Shown here: positions 18,101-26,528 of the stretch, in pieces
Layout: each line of letters starts with the position of its first letter
Numbering within the stretch: the first letter of the stretch is position 1
NCBI RefSeq assembly: GCF_009735645.1
Contig: NZ_CP032550.1
Location: forward strand, 2,294,001-2,358,000
Origin: Microbacterium oryzae
GTDB taxonomy: Bacteria; Actinomycetota; Actinomycetes; Actinomycetales; Microbacteriaceae
Length of the DNA stretch: 64,000 nucleotides
Direction: 5' to 3'
Position numbers and translations under genes: made by a program
The notes under the pieces: model-generated
Told to the model about the DNA's origin: nothing
The model's database searches: none
The model's input: the letters and a program-made list of their open reading frames with translations, nothing else

Positions 18101-18110
18101 CGCGCGCTAG
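15102..18110 (+). CDS. Alpha-mannosidase, glycoside hydrolase family 38
   Basis: About 1002 residues, the usual length for the bacterial cytosolic type. Catalytic features of GH38 are visible: the zinc-binding HAHIDSAWLWPTRE, the nucleophile Asp in WLPDSFGYSGALPQI, and QFHDILPGSSIAWVH. C-terminal beta-rich domains follow. It probably trims terminal alpha-mannose from imported oligosaccharides or glycan fragments. There is no signal peptide. I chose ATG 15102; a TTG at 15090 is possible and neither has a good ribosome site. It converges with the monooxygenase gene, with only 14 nt between the stops. Confidence 0.93.
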   Translation: MHDDSALLVRRIARAYRDRVVPAVRAERLPLAVAAWEAPGEPVPFEEARDRSYRPLARGEWWGRAWGTTWMRVRGEVPEEWRRRVAAGTHAVELAVDLGFRGGQPGFQAEALVRMADGRVVKGIEPLNDWVPIDGAASEGAAFDVFLEAASNPDIAQEWTFRETPLGHPQTAGEEPLYSFGGIDLALRDLEVAALERDWAVLEGLLAVLPERSLRRARLLRTLEVAVDVLDPDDIAGSVAAVRDVLAPALAASAAGSAHRVAAVGHAHIDSAWLWPTRETIRKCARTFSNVLDLMDRHPELVFAASSAQQYAWMQEHHPDVFARIRERVVEGRWVPVGGMWVESDTNLPGGEALVRQFVAGKGYFLRELGVETTEVWLPDSFGYSGALPQIVRASGSDSFLTQKISWNETNAMPHHTFLWEGIDGSRVFTHFPPVDTYSSDLGAIELDRAERQNAERGISDLSLVPFGFGDGGGGPTREMLETARRKCDLEGSPRVEIMRPDAFFAAAKAALPDPATWSGELYLEFHRGTYTSQARTKAGNRRSEHLLREAELWAATAAIRHGAPYPAAALQGAWRTVLLQQFHDILPGSSIAWVHRQAEERYAQVAAALESIIDEALAVLGGDGDDEVVWNAASVPLDGAPALGAAVARADGRGSLRRDGRGFVFESDAVRVVVDDAGEITSFVDLRTAREAIPPEGRANVLALFRDTPNQWDAWDIDRHYARTPLPAARVVAVRAEGDVLVVAREIGASTVHQRLRLAPHGRALDIETIVDWRERQKLLKLGFDLDLLAETAASEIQFGHIRRPVAANTSWDAARFETVAHRWVHVDEPGFGATVANDRVYGHDVTRRPRPGGGAFTRVRESLLRAPVYPDPEADRGVHVFRHALSTGDVLDAVAEGHRLNVPPRVRRGRAVAPLVRVDGAPSVLVEAVKLAEDGSGDVVVRVYEARGGRATARLVLGFDIASAVRTDLLERALPDQPADPLALALRPFELVTLRLVPAR

Positions 18111-18124
18111 ATCCCCATCTCCGG

Positions 18125-19345
18125 TCAGCGGTCGAGGGCGGCGCGCGCGGCGGCATCGGGGTCGGGGCGCTCGTCGAGCAGCCGGAGGATCGGGCCGAGG
18201 GCCGCGCGCACGCTCAAGAGGCGCATCGTCGTCTCGCGCAGCCAGGCGATGGTCGCCCCGCGGCGGAACATGAGCTTCGCCAGTGCGCGCGAGTTCGCCT
18301 GCGCCCGCTCCACCCGCGGGCGCTCGATGCGCTCCCAGGCCTCGAGCACGGCGCTCAGGGTGCCGCGATCGGCGTGGGCGAGCATGCGGGCGAGCATCCA
18401 AGCCGACTCGATCGCCATCCCCGCCCCGATCCCCGCCGTGGGCAGGAACCCCGCGGCGGCATCGCCGAGCAGGATGCCATGCGGCATCACCCAGCGCGGC
18501 GTGCGGGCGTCCTGCAGGCGCCACAGGTACGGGTCGGGATCCGCGACCACCGCGTCGAGAGCCGCCGCCAGTCGCGGGTCGAGGGCGTCGACGCGACGTC
18601 GGACGGAGGCGGCGAACGCTGCGGGCCCCGCCGCGAGGTCGTCATCGGGGCCGCCGAGGAAGACCCCGAGACGGTCCTTCACGGGATAGACGCCGAGGAA
18701 GAAGCCATCGCCCCAGAGCTCCTCGCCGAGTCCGCGCTCGCCGCGGTCCTCCGTCCACGAGACCCACCCCGACCATCCGGGGTCGACGACGTCGGGCGGA
18801 GCGGCCCCGAGCACGGTGCGCATCCGCGAGCGCACGCCGTCGGCGCCGATGACGAGGTCGAACGAGGCTTCCGCGCGGACCGCACCATCGCCATCCGCCA
18901 GCTGCGCGACCCCGTCGTCGACCCGCGCGAGCGTCGTCGCCCACGTCACGGGGCAGCCGTCGGCGGTGAGCACGTCGATCAGGGCACCGCGCGAGATGCC
19001 GTTGTAGTCGCCGTGCACGCGCAGCTGCTCGCCGAGGGCGTCCGTCCGCAGCGGATGGCCGCGGTGCGAGTGGAAGCGGTAGCGCGCGAGCGGCGTGCTG
19101 GCGGCGCGGTAGCGCTCCTGGGCGCCGAGGTCGATGAGGGCCTGGTCCACGGTGGGCATCAGCGCGAGCATGTAGCCGGGATGCGTCATCGCCGGCATCC
19201 GGTCGACGAGCACTGGGTGGAGGCCGCGCCGGCGAAGCAGCTGCGCGACGGTGATCCCGGCGATGCCCGCGCCGACGACGAGCACGCGCAGTCGGTCGTC
19301 GCGCTGCGCGGCGAGCTGAACGGAGAGCGGGGTGCCGGTGAGCAT
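18125..19345 (-). CDS. FAD-dependent aromatic-type monooxygenase
   Basis: 406 residues of the UbiH/PheA-type flavoprotein family. The dinucleotide-binding fold is VLVVGAGIAGITVAQLLRRRG (about residues 20-42), with the family's IGADGVRSRMR and the FAD motif GDAAAGFLPTAGIGAGMA. It would insert one oxygen atom into a small, perhaps aromatic or antibiotic, substrate with NAD(P)H. The substrate is unknown. A strong AAAGGAGG site precedes the ATG. It is divergent from a TetR regulator with two palindromes between them, so it is probably induced by its substrate through that repressor. Confidence 0.88.
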   Translation of the reverse strand: MLTGTPLSVQLAAQRDDRLRVLVVGAGIAGITVAQLLRRRGLHPVLVDRMPAMTHPGYMLALMPTVDQALIDLGAQERYRAASTPLARYRFHSHRGHPLRTDALGEQLRVHGDYNGISRGALIDVLTADGCPVTWATTLARVDDGVAQLADGDGAVRAEASFDLVIGADGVRSRMRTVLGAAPPDVVDPGWSGWVSWTEDRGERGLGEELWGDGFFLGVYPVKDRLGVFLGGPDDDLAAGPAAFAASVRRRVDALDPRLAAALDAVVADPDPYLWRLQDARTPRWVMPHGILLGDAAAGFLPTAGIGAGMAIESAWMLARMLAHADRGTLSAVLEAWERIERPRVERAQANSRALAKLMFRRGATIAWLRETTMRLLSVRAALGPILRLLDERPDPDAAARAALDR

Positions 19346-19355
19346 GATCCTCCTT

Positions 19356-19371
19356 TGGACCAGGTGGTCCA
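19356..19371. promoter_or_regulatory. TetR operator O1 (monooxygenase side)
   Basis: TGGACCA-GG-TGGTCCA has 7-bp perfect arms. It lies immediately upstream of the ribosome site of the monooxygenase gene. Confidence 0.75.
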
Positions 19372-19387
19372 GTCGAGGCTACTCCGG

Positions 19388-19405
19388 CTGGACCAGCTGG
19401 TCCAG
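19388..19405. promoter_or_regulatory. TetR operator O2 (regulator side)
   Basis: A perfect 18-bp palindrome, CTGGACCAGCTGGTCCAG, abuts the TACGCT -10 box (19406-19411) of the tetR gene. Its centre is 33 bp from that of O1, about three helical turns, so both dimers would bind the same DNA face. Confidence 0.8.
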
Positions 19406-19417
19406 TACGCTCGTCGG

Positions 19418-20020
19418 ATGGCGCAGCTCACGGGACCCCACCGCGACGCCCTCATCGAGGCCACCGTCGCGGAGTTCGCGGCGCAGGGGTATGAGGGCGC
19501 TTCGCTGAATCGCATCGTCCGCGCGGCGGGCATCAGCAAGAGCTCCTTCTATCACGCGGCCGGATCGAAGGCGGAGCTGTTCGATGCGGTCGTGACCTCG
19601 CTCATCGCAGACGTGCGAGCCCGCTGGACGCCGCCGCCGCCGGAGCAGTTCGCGGGGGCCGACTTCTGGCCGCTCGTCGAGCACGTCCTCGCCGAGCTGA
19701 CCGCGCTCGCCGCAGCGGATCGCGCGCTGGAGATGCTCGGCCGCATCTTCTACCTCCCCGCGGGCAGCACGGCGGATGGCCGCAGCGCGCTGCTCGAGGC
19801 GGGCCACGGCTGGGTGCGCGAGGCGCTGCGCGTGGGGGTGGCATCCGGTGCGGTCCGCGATGATGTGCCGGTCGACGCGCTCGCCGCGGCCGCCTTCGGT
19901 CTCCTGCGCGGGCTCGATGAGTGGGCGCTCACCGAGGCGCCCCCGGCCACGCGCACGGCGCTCGCCGCGTCCGCCCCCGCCGCACTGCTGCGCGCGATGC
20001 TGGAGCCCGCTGCCGCGTGA
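19418..20020 (+). CDS. TetR/AcrR-family repressor
   Basis: 200 residues. The N-terminal helix-turn-helix region is YEGASLNRIVRAAGISKSSFYHAAGSKAELFDAV (about 28-60), the TetR signature. The C-terminal ligand domain is not classifiable. The ATG follows the -10 box TACGCT by 6 nt, so the message is leaderless. Two near-identical palindromes lie between it and the divergent flavin monooxygenase, its likely target along with itself. Confidence 0.92.
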   Translation: MAQLTGPHRDALIEATVAEFAAQGYEGASLNRIVRAAGISKSSFYHAAGSKAELFDAVVTSLIADVRARWTPPPPEQFAGADFWPLVEHVLAELTALAAADRALEMLGRIFYLPAGSTADGRSALLEAGHGWVREALRVGVASGAVRDDVPVDALAAAAFGLLRGLDEWALTEAPPATRTALAASAPAALLRAMLEPAAA

Positions 20021-20057
20021 GCTCGGGTTCGACGGCGGGGGCGGTTCCGCCCGGGGC

Positions 20058-20753
20058 TCAGAAGAGGCGGGGGACGCCGGACTCGATGCCCTTCATCTCC
20101 TCGTAGTCGAGGGTGAGGCAGCGGATGCCCCGATCCTCCGCCAGCACGCGCGCCTGCGGCTTGATCTCCTGCGCGGCGAACACGCCCTGCACGGGCGCGA
20201 GGTGCGGGTCGCGACCGAGCAGCTCGAGATAGCGCGTGAGCTGCTCGACGCCGTCGATGTCGCCGCGGCGCTTGACCTCGACCGCGATGGCCACGCCCTC
20301 CGCGTCGCGCACGAGCAGGTCCACCGGGCCGATGGCCGTGGGGTACTCGCGGCGCACGAGCGTGGCGCCGGCCGAGACGAGGTCCACCTGCTCGGCGAGG
20401 AGCCGCTGCAGATCGGCCTCCACGCCGTCCTTGATGAGGCCGGGGTCGACGCCGAGGTCGTGACGCGTGTCGCTCAGCACCTCATGGATCCGCACCGTGA
20501 GCGCGTCGCCCGTCTTCTGGTGCGTGACCTTCCAGACCTCGAGGACGCCGGCTGCGACGAGCTCCTCGTCGGGTGAGACGACGTCGAGGCGACAGGGCGG
20601 GCTCATCCAGTTCAGCGGCTTGTACGACCCACCGTCGGAGTGGATGAGCAGGCTCCCGTCGCCCTTGTGCATGAGCACGCGGGTGGCGAGGGGCAGATGC
20701 GCATGGAGTCGACCGGCGTAGTCGACGGAGCAGCGGGCGATGACGAGACGCAC
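20058..20753 (-). CDS. nucS: Mismatch-specific endonuclease NucS/EndoMS
   Basis: 231 residues. An N-terminal beta-sandwich dimerisation domain is followed by a RecB-like nuclease domain with the catalytic pattern GPVDLLVRD...[19 protein letters not shown] (Asp, Glu-x-Lys). The C-terminus GVPRLF matches the sliding-clamp-binding tail of the family. NucS performs non-canonical mismatch repair in actinobacteria that lack MutS/MutL. The GTG start lies 6 nt after a TAGGCT box (20760-20765, minus strand), so the gene is probably leaderless. Confidence 0.96.
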   Translation of the reverse strand: MRLVIARCSVDYAGRLHAHLPLATRVLMHKGDGSLLIHSDGGSYKPLNWMSPPCRLDVVSPDEELVAAGVLEVWKVTHQKTGDALTVRIHEVLSDTRHDLGVDPGLIKDGVEADLQRLLAEQVDLVSAGATLVRREYPTAIGPVDLLVRDAEGVAIAVEVKRRGDIDGVEQLTRYLELLGRDPHLAPVQGVFAAQEIKPQARVLAEDRGIRCLTLDYEEMKGIESGVPRLF

Positions 20754-20795
20754 CGCACGAGCCTAGCCGCCTCGCCTCGCCTCGCGACCGCTCAC

Positions 20796-20859
20796 GACGC
20801 ATGCCGTTGACGGCATTTTGCGTCATCTGGCCGCTCCCCAGCCCGCCGCCCCGTAGAAT
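20796..20859 (+). promoter_or_regulatory. mrp operon promoter with upstream inverted repeat
   Basis: A TAGAAT -10 box lies at 20854-20859, giving a leader of about 47 nt. Upstream, GACGCATGCCG and CGGCA-TTT-TGCGTC form an 11-bp inverted repeat with a TTT bulge (20796-20824), a candidate activator or repressor site. Confidence 0.45.
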
Positions 20860-20912
20860 GGACGCTGACCCCCCACCTGACCCGCCGCGTGCGACGAGCC
20901 AGAGGAGAAGCC

Positions 20913-23840
20913 ATGCTCGTACTCCTGGCGTTGTTCGCGGGCGGGTCGCTTCTGCTCCCGGTGCTCGCTAAGTGGCTCGGGGCGCGGGTGTTCTGGGTCG
21001 GCGCGCTCTTCCCTCTCGCGGCCTTCGTGCACGCGCTCGCGATCACCCCGCACGACGGTTCCATTCCGTTCGAGTCATACAGCTGGATCGGCCCGCTCGA
21101 CGTCGTCATCTCGATGCGGATGGACACGCTCAGCTGGCTCCTGACGCTGGTCGTCACCGGCGTCGGCACGCTCGTCATGGCGTACTGCCGCGTGTACTTC
21201 CGCGGCAAGGACGCCGGGCTCGGGCAGTTCTCGGCGGTGCTCCTCGCCTTCGCGGGAGCGATGTACGGCCTCGTCCTCACGGACGACGCGGTCATGCTCG
21301 TCATGTTCTGGGAGGTGACGAGCATCCTCTCGTACCTCCTCATCGGGCACTACCACACGCGCGCCGCCAGCCGCCGCGCGGCCCTGCAGGCCCTCCTCGT
21401 CACGACCCTCGGCGGTCTCGTGATGTTCATCGGGATGGTCATCCTCATCGTCGAGACCGGCACGACGAGCATCTCCCGCATGCTCGAGCTCGCGCCGACC
21501 GGCGCCCTCGTCGACGTCGCGCTCGTGCTCCTCCTCGTCGGCGCCGTGAGCAAGTCCGCCCTCTTCCCGTTCCACTTCTGGCTGCCCGGCGCGATGGCCG
21601 CGCCCACGCCCGTCAGCGCGTACCTCCATGCCGCGGCGATGGTGAAGGCGGGCATCTACCTGCTCGCGCGCTTCGCGCCGACCTTCGCCGAAGCGGGGCC
21701 GTGGCGGCCGATCGTCATCGTGCTCGGCGTCGTGACGATGCTCCTCGGCGGCGTCCAGGCGCTGCGCGAGACCGACCTCAAGCGCATCCTCGCCTTCGGC
21801 ACGGTGAGCCAGCTCGGCTTCATCTCGACGATCATCGGCTACGGCGGGCGCGACACCGCTCTCGCCGGCGTCGCCCTGCTGCTCGCGCACGCGCTGTTCA
21901 AGTCGTCGCTCTTCCTCGTCGTCGGCGTCATCGACCGCCAGCTCTCCACCCGCGACATCCGGCGGCTGAGCGGCGTGGGCCGCCAGGCCCCCACGATGGC
22001 GGCGATGTCCATGGTCGCGATCGCCACCATGGCGGGACTGCCGCCCACGCTGGGCTTCGTCGCGAAGGAGGCCGCGTTCACAGCCCTCCTCGACGAGGCG
22101 CTCGCGGGCAGCGCCTGGGCGCTCGTGGCCCTCATCGGCGTGGTGATCGGCTCCGCGCTGACCCTCGCCTACGGGCTGCGCTTCCTGTGGGGCGCCTTCT
22201 GGACCAAGCGCGACCCCGAGGGCAGGCTCCGCGAGGACACGCCGTGGCCCGACCCGCCGATCGGCTTCCTCACCTCGCCGCTCGTGCTCGCCGCCCTCGC
22301 GCTCGCCGGCGGGCTCGTCGCGCCGCTGCTCGACGCGCTGCTCGCCGACTACGCCGACACCGCGATCGGCGAGGGGCACTACCACCTGGCGCTCTGGCAC
22401 GGGTGGGAGCCGGCGCTGCTGCTGTCGCTCGTCACGGTCGTCGGCGGCGCCGCGATCTTCTGGCTCGTCCGCGTCACCCGCTGGGATGTCCGCGGTCGCG
22501 TCCTCCCCTTCCAGGCCGCCGATCTCTACTACGCGAGCACGCGCGGCGTCGATCGGCTCTCGGTCGCGGTCACGTCGCTCACCCAGCGCGGATCGCTGCC
22601 GCTGTACGTCGGCACGATCTTCGTCGTCCTCGTCGCGGCCGAGGCCTCGGTGCTCCTCGCGGGCGGGGAATGGCGCGCGGAGCTCGACGCGTGGCAGCAC
22701 CCGGTGCAGCTCGCGCTCGCGCCGCTCATGATCGTGGCCGGCTTCCTCGCCGTCCGCGCGCGCAAGCGCTACACCGGCGTCGTGCTGGTGTCGGCGACGG
22801 GCCTCGGGATGGTCGTGCTGTTCGCCGTCGAGGGGGCGCCCGACCTCGCCCTCACGCAGGTGCTCGTCGAGTCGGTCACCCTCATCGCGTTCGCCCTGGT
22901 GCTGCGCCGGCTGCCCTCGCGCCTCGGCACCCACAACGACTCCGTCGCCCCGGTGGCCCGCGCCATCCTGGCGATCGCGGCGGGCGTGACCATGGCGGTG
23001 GTCGCGGTCATCGCCTCCAGCGCGCGCATCCATGAGCCGGTCTCGACGGCATGGACCGAGCTCGCGTACGAGATCGGCCACGGCCGCAACGTCGTCAACG
23101 TCGCCCTCGTCGACCTCCGCGGCTGGGACACGATGGGCGAGCTCTCGGTGCTCGTCCTCGCCGCCACCGGCGTCGCGTCGCTCGTCTTCGTCACCGACCG
23201 CGCGGACTCGCTGCACCGCATCGCCCGGCGGCTGCCGCGCTCGGCGCGCCGAGCCGCGCGTCGGCGCCTCCTCGTGGAGACCACCGGCGGCATCCGGGTG
23301 GAGAACGCGGAGAACCGCGAGCATCCGCGGGCGTGGCTCGTGGGTGGCCAGCGGATGAGCGCGGAGTCGCGCTCAATCCTCCTCGAGATGATCGTCCGCA
23401 TCCTCTTCCACACGATCATCGTGGTCTCGCTCTACCTGCTCTTCGCCGGGCACAACCTGCCGGGCGGCGGCTTCGCGGGCGGCCTCGTGGCGGGGATGGC
23501 CCTCGTCATGCGGTACGTCGCCGGCGGCCGATACGAGCTCGGCGTCGCCGCTCCCGGCGATGCCGGCCAGCTGCTGGGGTTCGGGATGGTGCTCGCCGTC
23601 GGCACCGCCGTCGTGCCGGTGCTCTTTGGGCTCGATCCGCTCACCCGAGGCGTCTGGGAAGCCGACCTGCCGCTGCTCGGACACGTCGAATTCGTCACCT
23701 CCACGATCTTCGACATCGGCGTCTACCTCGTCGTCATCGGACTCGTGCTCGACGTGCTGCGCAGCCTCGGGGCCGAGGTCGACCGCCAGCTGCGCGAGGA
23801 GCGCCGCGCCGCCGCCGAGCAGGGGAGCGCGACGACATGA
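20913..23840 (+). CDS. mrpA: Mrp-type Na+/H+ antiporter, fused subunits A and B
   Basis: 975 residues. The N-terminal two-thirds is MrpA, a NuoL-like proton-channel subunit with about 20 membrane helices; it shows the antiporter signatures WEVTSILSYLLIGHY, FPFHFWLPGAMAAPTPVSAYLHAA and a lysine-bearing SKSALFPFHFW. The last 165 or so residues (from about 815, ending before GSATT) are a MnhB-type domain with LLFAGHNLPGGGFAGGL. In the standard operon MrpB is separate, so this is an A-B fusion, a form known from other bacteria. ATG 20913 has AGAGGAG 5 nt upstream. It is the first gene of the operon mrpA/B-C-D-E-F-G, all joined by 4-nt overlaps. Confidence 0.96.
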   Translation: MLVLLALFAGGSLLLPVLAKWLGARVFWVGALFPLAAFVHALAITPHDGSIPFESYSWIGPLDVVISMRMDTLSWLLTLVVTGVGTLVMAYCRVYFRGKDAGLGQFSAVLLAFAGAMYGLVLTDDAVMLVMFWEVTSILSYLLIGHYHTRAASRRAALQALLVTTLGGLVMFIGMVILIVETGTTSISRMLELAPTGALVDVALVLLLVGAVSKSALFPFHFWLPGAMAAPTPVSAYLHAAAMVKAGIYLLARFAPTFAEAGPWRPIVIVLGVVTMLLGGVQALRETDLKRILAFGTVSQLGFISTIIGYGGRDTALAGVALLLAHALFKSSLFLVVGVIDRQLSTRDIRRLSGVGRQAPTMAAMSMVAIATMAGLPPTLGFVAKEAAFTALLDEALAGSAWALVALIGVVIGSALTLAYGLRFLWGAFWTKRDPEGRLREDTPWPDPPIGFLTSPLVLAALALAGGLVAPLLDALLADYADTAIGEGHYHLALWHGWEPALLLSLVTVVGGAAIFWLVRVTRWDVRGRVLPFQAADLYYASTRGVDRLSVAVTSLTQRGSLPLYVGTIFVVLVAAEASVLLAGGEWRAELDAWQHPVQLALAPLMIVAGFLAVRARKRYTGVVLVSATGLGMVVLFAVEGAPDLALTQVLVESVTLIAFALVLRRLPSRLGTHNDSVAPVARAILAIAAGVTMAVVAVIASSARIHEPVSTAWTELAYEIGHGRNVVNVALVDLRGWDTMGELSVLVLAATGVASLVFVTDRADSLHRIARRLPRSARRAARRRLLVETTGGIRVENAENREHPRAWLVGGQRMSAESRSILLEMIVRILFHTIIVVSLYLLFAGHNLPGGGFAGGLVAGMALVMRYVAGGRYELGVAAPGDAGQLLGFGMVLAVGTAVVPVLFGLDPLTRGVWEADLPLLGHVEFVTSTIFDIGVYLVVIGLVLDVLRSLGAEVDRQLREERRAAAEQGSATT

Positions 23841-24388
23841 CCACCTCGTTCGCCCTCGTCGCGACCATGGCCGCGCTCTACGCCGCCGGCGTCTACGCGA
23901 TGCTCGAGCGCAGCCTCACCCGCGTGCTCATCGGGTTCCTTCTCCTCGGCAACGCCACGAACCTCCTCCTCCTCACCGTGATGGGGTACCCCGGCGTGTC
24001 GCCGTTCCACGGCGACGAGGGGCGGCAGAGCGACCCGCTCCCGCAGGCGCTCATGCTCACGGCCATCGTCATCACCTTCGCCGTGAGCGCGTTCCTCCTC
24101 GCGCTCATCTACCGCTCGTGGCAGCTGGGCCGCGCCGACACGGTCGAGGACGACGAGTCCGACGTCTCGCTGCGCGCGGTCGCCATCGAGACCGAGGACG
24201 CGCTCGAGGCCGAGGAGGAGGACGCGGAGACCGGCGACGAGTCGGTCACCGACTTCGTCGGCGTCGACGCGTCGCCGATCACGCTGCTGCACGCCGTCGA
24301 CGCGTCCGCGCTCGACGACGACGCACCCGTCGACCGTCCGCGACGCGGGCGGGACGACCGCGACGACCGAGGAGACCCCACCCCGTGA
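23837..24388 (+). CDS. mrpC: Mrp antiporter subunit C with acidic C-terminal tail
   Basis: 183 residues. A NuoK-like subunit with three membrane helices in the first 95 residues, including IGFLLLGNATNLLLLTVMG and PLPQALMLTAIVITFAVSAFLLALIYRSW. After the last helix comes a cytoplasmic tail of nearly 90 residues that is rich in Asp and Glu. Ordinary MrpC is about 110-130 residues, so the tail is an added feature. The ATG overlaps the mrpA stop, and the stop overlaps the GTG of mrpD. Confidence 0.93.
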   Translation: MTTSFALVATMAALYAAGVYAMLERSLTRVLIGFLLLGNATNLLLLTVMGYPGVSPFHGDEGRQSDPLPQALMLTAIVITFAVSAFLLALIYRSWQLGRADTVEDDESDVSLRAVAIETEDALEAEEEDAETGDESVTDFVGVDASPITLLHAVDASALDDDAPVDRPRRGRDDRDDRGDPTP

Positions 24389-25941
24389 GCGACCTCGTCC
24401 CGCTCCTCGTCACCGTCCCGCTCCTCGGGGCGGCGCTGACGCTCATCTTCGGGCGCCGTCGGAGCCTGCAGGTGGCGGTGTCGATCCTCACGCTCAGCGT
24501 GACGTTCGTGCTCGCCATCGTGCTCCTCATCGCCGTGGACCTCGGCACGCCGCTCGCGGTGTCGGTCGCCGGATGGCCGCTGCCCTTCGGGATCGTGCTG
24601 TACGTCGACCGGCTCGCGGCGCTGCTCGTGGCGGTCTCCAGCGCGGTGCTCCTGGCGGTGCTGCTGTTCTCCGTGGGTCAGGGCGCGGCCGACGGCGACG
24701 ACGAGACGCCGGTGTCGATCTTCCACCCGTCGTACCTCATCCTCGCGGCGGGCATCTTCAACGCGTTCATCGCGGGCGACCTGTTCAACCTCTACGTCGG
24801 CTTCGAGATCCTCCTCGTCGCGTCGTACGTGCTCATCACGCTCGGCGGCACCAAGGCGCGCATCCGCTCGGGCGTCGTCTACATCGTCGTCTCGCTCGTG
24901 TCGTCGATCCTCTTCCTGTCGTCGATCGCGGTGATCTACGGCGCCCTCGGCACCGTGAACATGGCGCAGATCGCCGAGCGGATGGTCGAGCTCCCGTCGG
25001 ACGTGCAGCTCGTCATCCACGTTCTGCTCGTCCTCGCCTTCGCGATCAAGGCCGCGGTCTTCCCGCTGTCGTTCTGGCTGCCCGACTCGTATCCCACGGC
25101 GCCCGCACCGGTCACGGCGGTGTTCGCGGGCCTGCTGACGAAGGTCGGCGTCTACGCGCTCATCCGCACCGAGACGCAGCTGTTCCACGAGTCCGACCTG
25201 AACACGCCGCTGCTGATCGTGGCGCTCGCGACGATGCTCGTGGGCATCCTGGGCGCCGTCGCGCAGGCCGAGCTCAAGCGCATCCTGTCGTTCACGCTCG
25301 TGAGCCACGTCGGGTACATGATCTTCGGCCTCGCGATCGCGACCGAGGAGGCCGTCGGCGCGACGATCTACTACATGGTCCACCACATCGTGGTGCAGAC
25401 GACGCTGTTCCTCGCCGTCGGCCTCATCGAGCGCCGCGCCGGGTCGACCTCCATCCTGCGCGTGAAGGGCCTGTTCACCGCGGCGCCGCTGCTGGCCGCG
25501 CTCTACTTCATCCCCGCGCTGAACCTCGGCGGCCTCCCGCCGTTCTCCGGATTCATCGGCAAGTACGCTCTGTTCGAAGCCGCAGCGCGCGTGGGCACGC
25601 CCCTCATGTTCACCGTCATCGCCGCCGGCATCATCACGTCGCTGCTGACGCTCTACGCGCTCATGCGGGCGTGGAACCTCGCCTTCTGGCGCGAGGAGGA
25701 GGACTCCAGCGAGACCGAGGCGCGCATCGAGCACCTCGCCGACGCCCCCGCGGCCGACGACGAGAGCGAGCGCCGGGCCATCCCGCACATCATGACGGCG
25801 GCGACGGTCGGCATGGTGGCTGTGACGGTCGGCCTGACGGTGTTCGCGGGGCCGATCTACGATGTCTGCGAGCGCATCGGCCAGTCGCTGCTCGAGCCGA
25901 TCTCGCTCGTGCAGCTCGAGGACGTGGAGGGCGACTCATGA
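24385..25941 (+). CDS. mrpD: Mrp antiporter subunit D
   Basis: 518 residues with about 14 membrane helices, related to NuoM/NuoN. Signatures include GFEILLVASYVLITLGGTKAR, the FAIKAAVFPLSFWLPDSYPTAPAPVTAVFAGLLTK-type loop (key Lys in AIKAA) and QAELKRILSFTLVSHVGYM. Together with MrpA it forms the proton/cation channel core. An acidic loop (EEEDSSETEARIEHLADAP) precedes the last helix. GTG 24385 overlaps the mrpC stop (GTGA). Confidence 0.96.
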   Translation: MSDLVPLLVTVPLLGAALTLIFGRRRSLQVAVSILTLSVTFVLAIVLLIAVDLGTPLAVSVAGWPLPFGIVLYVDRLAALLVAVSSAVLLAVLLFSVGQGAADGDDETPVSIFHPSYLILAAGIFNAFIAGDLFNLYVGFEILLVASYVLITLGGTKARIRSGVVYIVVSLVSSILFLSSIAVIYGALGTVNMAQIAERMVELPSDVQLVIHVLLVLAFAIKAAVFPLSFWLPDSYPTAPAPVTAVFAGLLTKVGVYALIRTETQLFHESDLNTPLLIVALATMLVGILGAVAQAELKRILSFTLVSHVGYMIFGLAIATEEAVGATIYYMVHHIVVQTTLFLAVGLIERRAGSTSILRVKGLFTAAPLLAALYFIPALNLGGLPPFSGFIGKYALFEAAARVGTPLMFTVIAAGIITSLLTLYALMRAWNLAFWREEEDSSETEARIEHLADAPAADDESERRAIPHIMTAATVGMVAVTVGLTVFAGPIYDVCERIGQSLLEPISLVQLEDVEGDS

Positions 25942-26528
25942 GCCCGGACAGCCCGCGGCAGAGACTGCGCCAGCTGTGGACGCAGCTGCCGTTCTTCCTC
26001 TGGCTCGTCGTGCTCTGGATGCTGCTGTGGGGCCAGTTCACGGTGCTCGCCGCCGTCACCGGCCTCGTCATCGCCGTCTTCGTCACCACGGTCTTCCGCC
26101 TGCCGACGGCGGAGCTGTCGGGGCGCGTCAGCCTGCGCCACGTCGTGCTCTTCGTCGTCGTCTTCCTGGCGTCGCTCATCCGCGGCGCGCTCACCGTCGC
26201 CTGGCAGACCGTGACGCCCGGGCAGCCGGGAGCGGCGATCATCCGCGTGCCGCTGCGCACCGACGACGACCTCGTCATGGCGCACACGGCCGTGGCGACC
26301 TCGCTCATCCCCGGGTCGCTCGTGGTCGAGGCCGACCGCGAGCGCCGCGTGCTCTATCTCCACGTCATCGGCGTGCGTTCGCTGGACGACGTCGAGCACC
26401 AGCGCCAGAGCGCCCTCCGCTGGGAGGCCAGAGCCGTGCGCGCGGTCGGCTCCCGCGCCGACCTCGCCCTCATCCGCTCGGGCGCTCCCGCGTACGAGCA
26501 GCGCCTCGCGCAGGAAGGGACCCGATGA
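25938..26528 (+). CDS. mrpE: Mrp antiporter subunit E
   Basis: 196 residues. Two to three N-terminal membrane helices (PFFLWLVVLWMLLWGQF, LRHVVLFVVVFLASLIRGALTV) precede a cytoplasmic part with the family's TPG and TSLIPGSLVVEAD motifs. Small subunit needed for assembly of the Mrp complex. It begins with an ATGA overlap with mrpD and ends with an ATGA overlap with mrpF. Confidence 0.94.
   Translation: MSPDSPRQRLRQLWTQLPFFLWLVVLWMLLWGQFTVLAAVTGLVIAVFVTTVFRLPTAELSGRVSLRHVVLFVVVFLASLIRGALTVAWQTVTPGQPGAAIIRVPLRTDDDLVMAHTAVATSLIPGSLVVEADRERRVLYLHVIGVRSLDDVEHQRQSALRWEARAVRAVGSRADLALIRSGAPAYEQRLAQEGTR

Noticed and set aside
15738..18524. A long minus-strand frame opposite the GH38 gene
   Set aside because: It has compositionally biased His/Arg/Asp-rich sequence with no domain and lies fully antisense to the mannosidase.
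15281..20020. A plus-strand open frame of about 1579 codons through the mannosidase and monooxygenase genes
   Set aside because: Only its last 200 codons (TetR) make sense. The rest is Arg/Ala-rich out-of-frame translation of GC-rich genes, so only 19418-20020 is kept.
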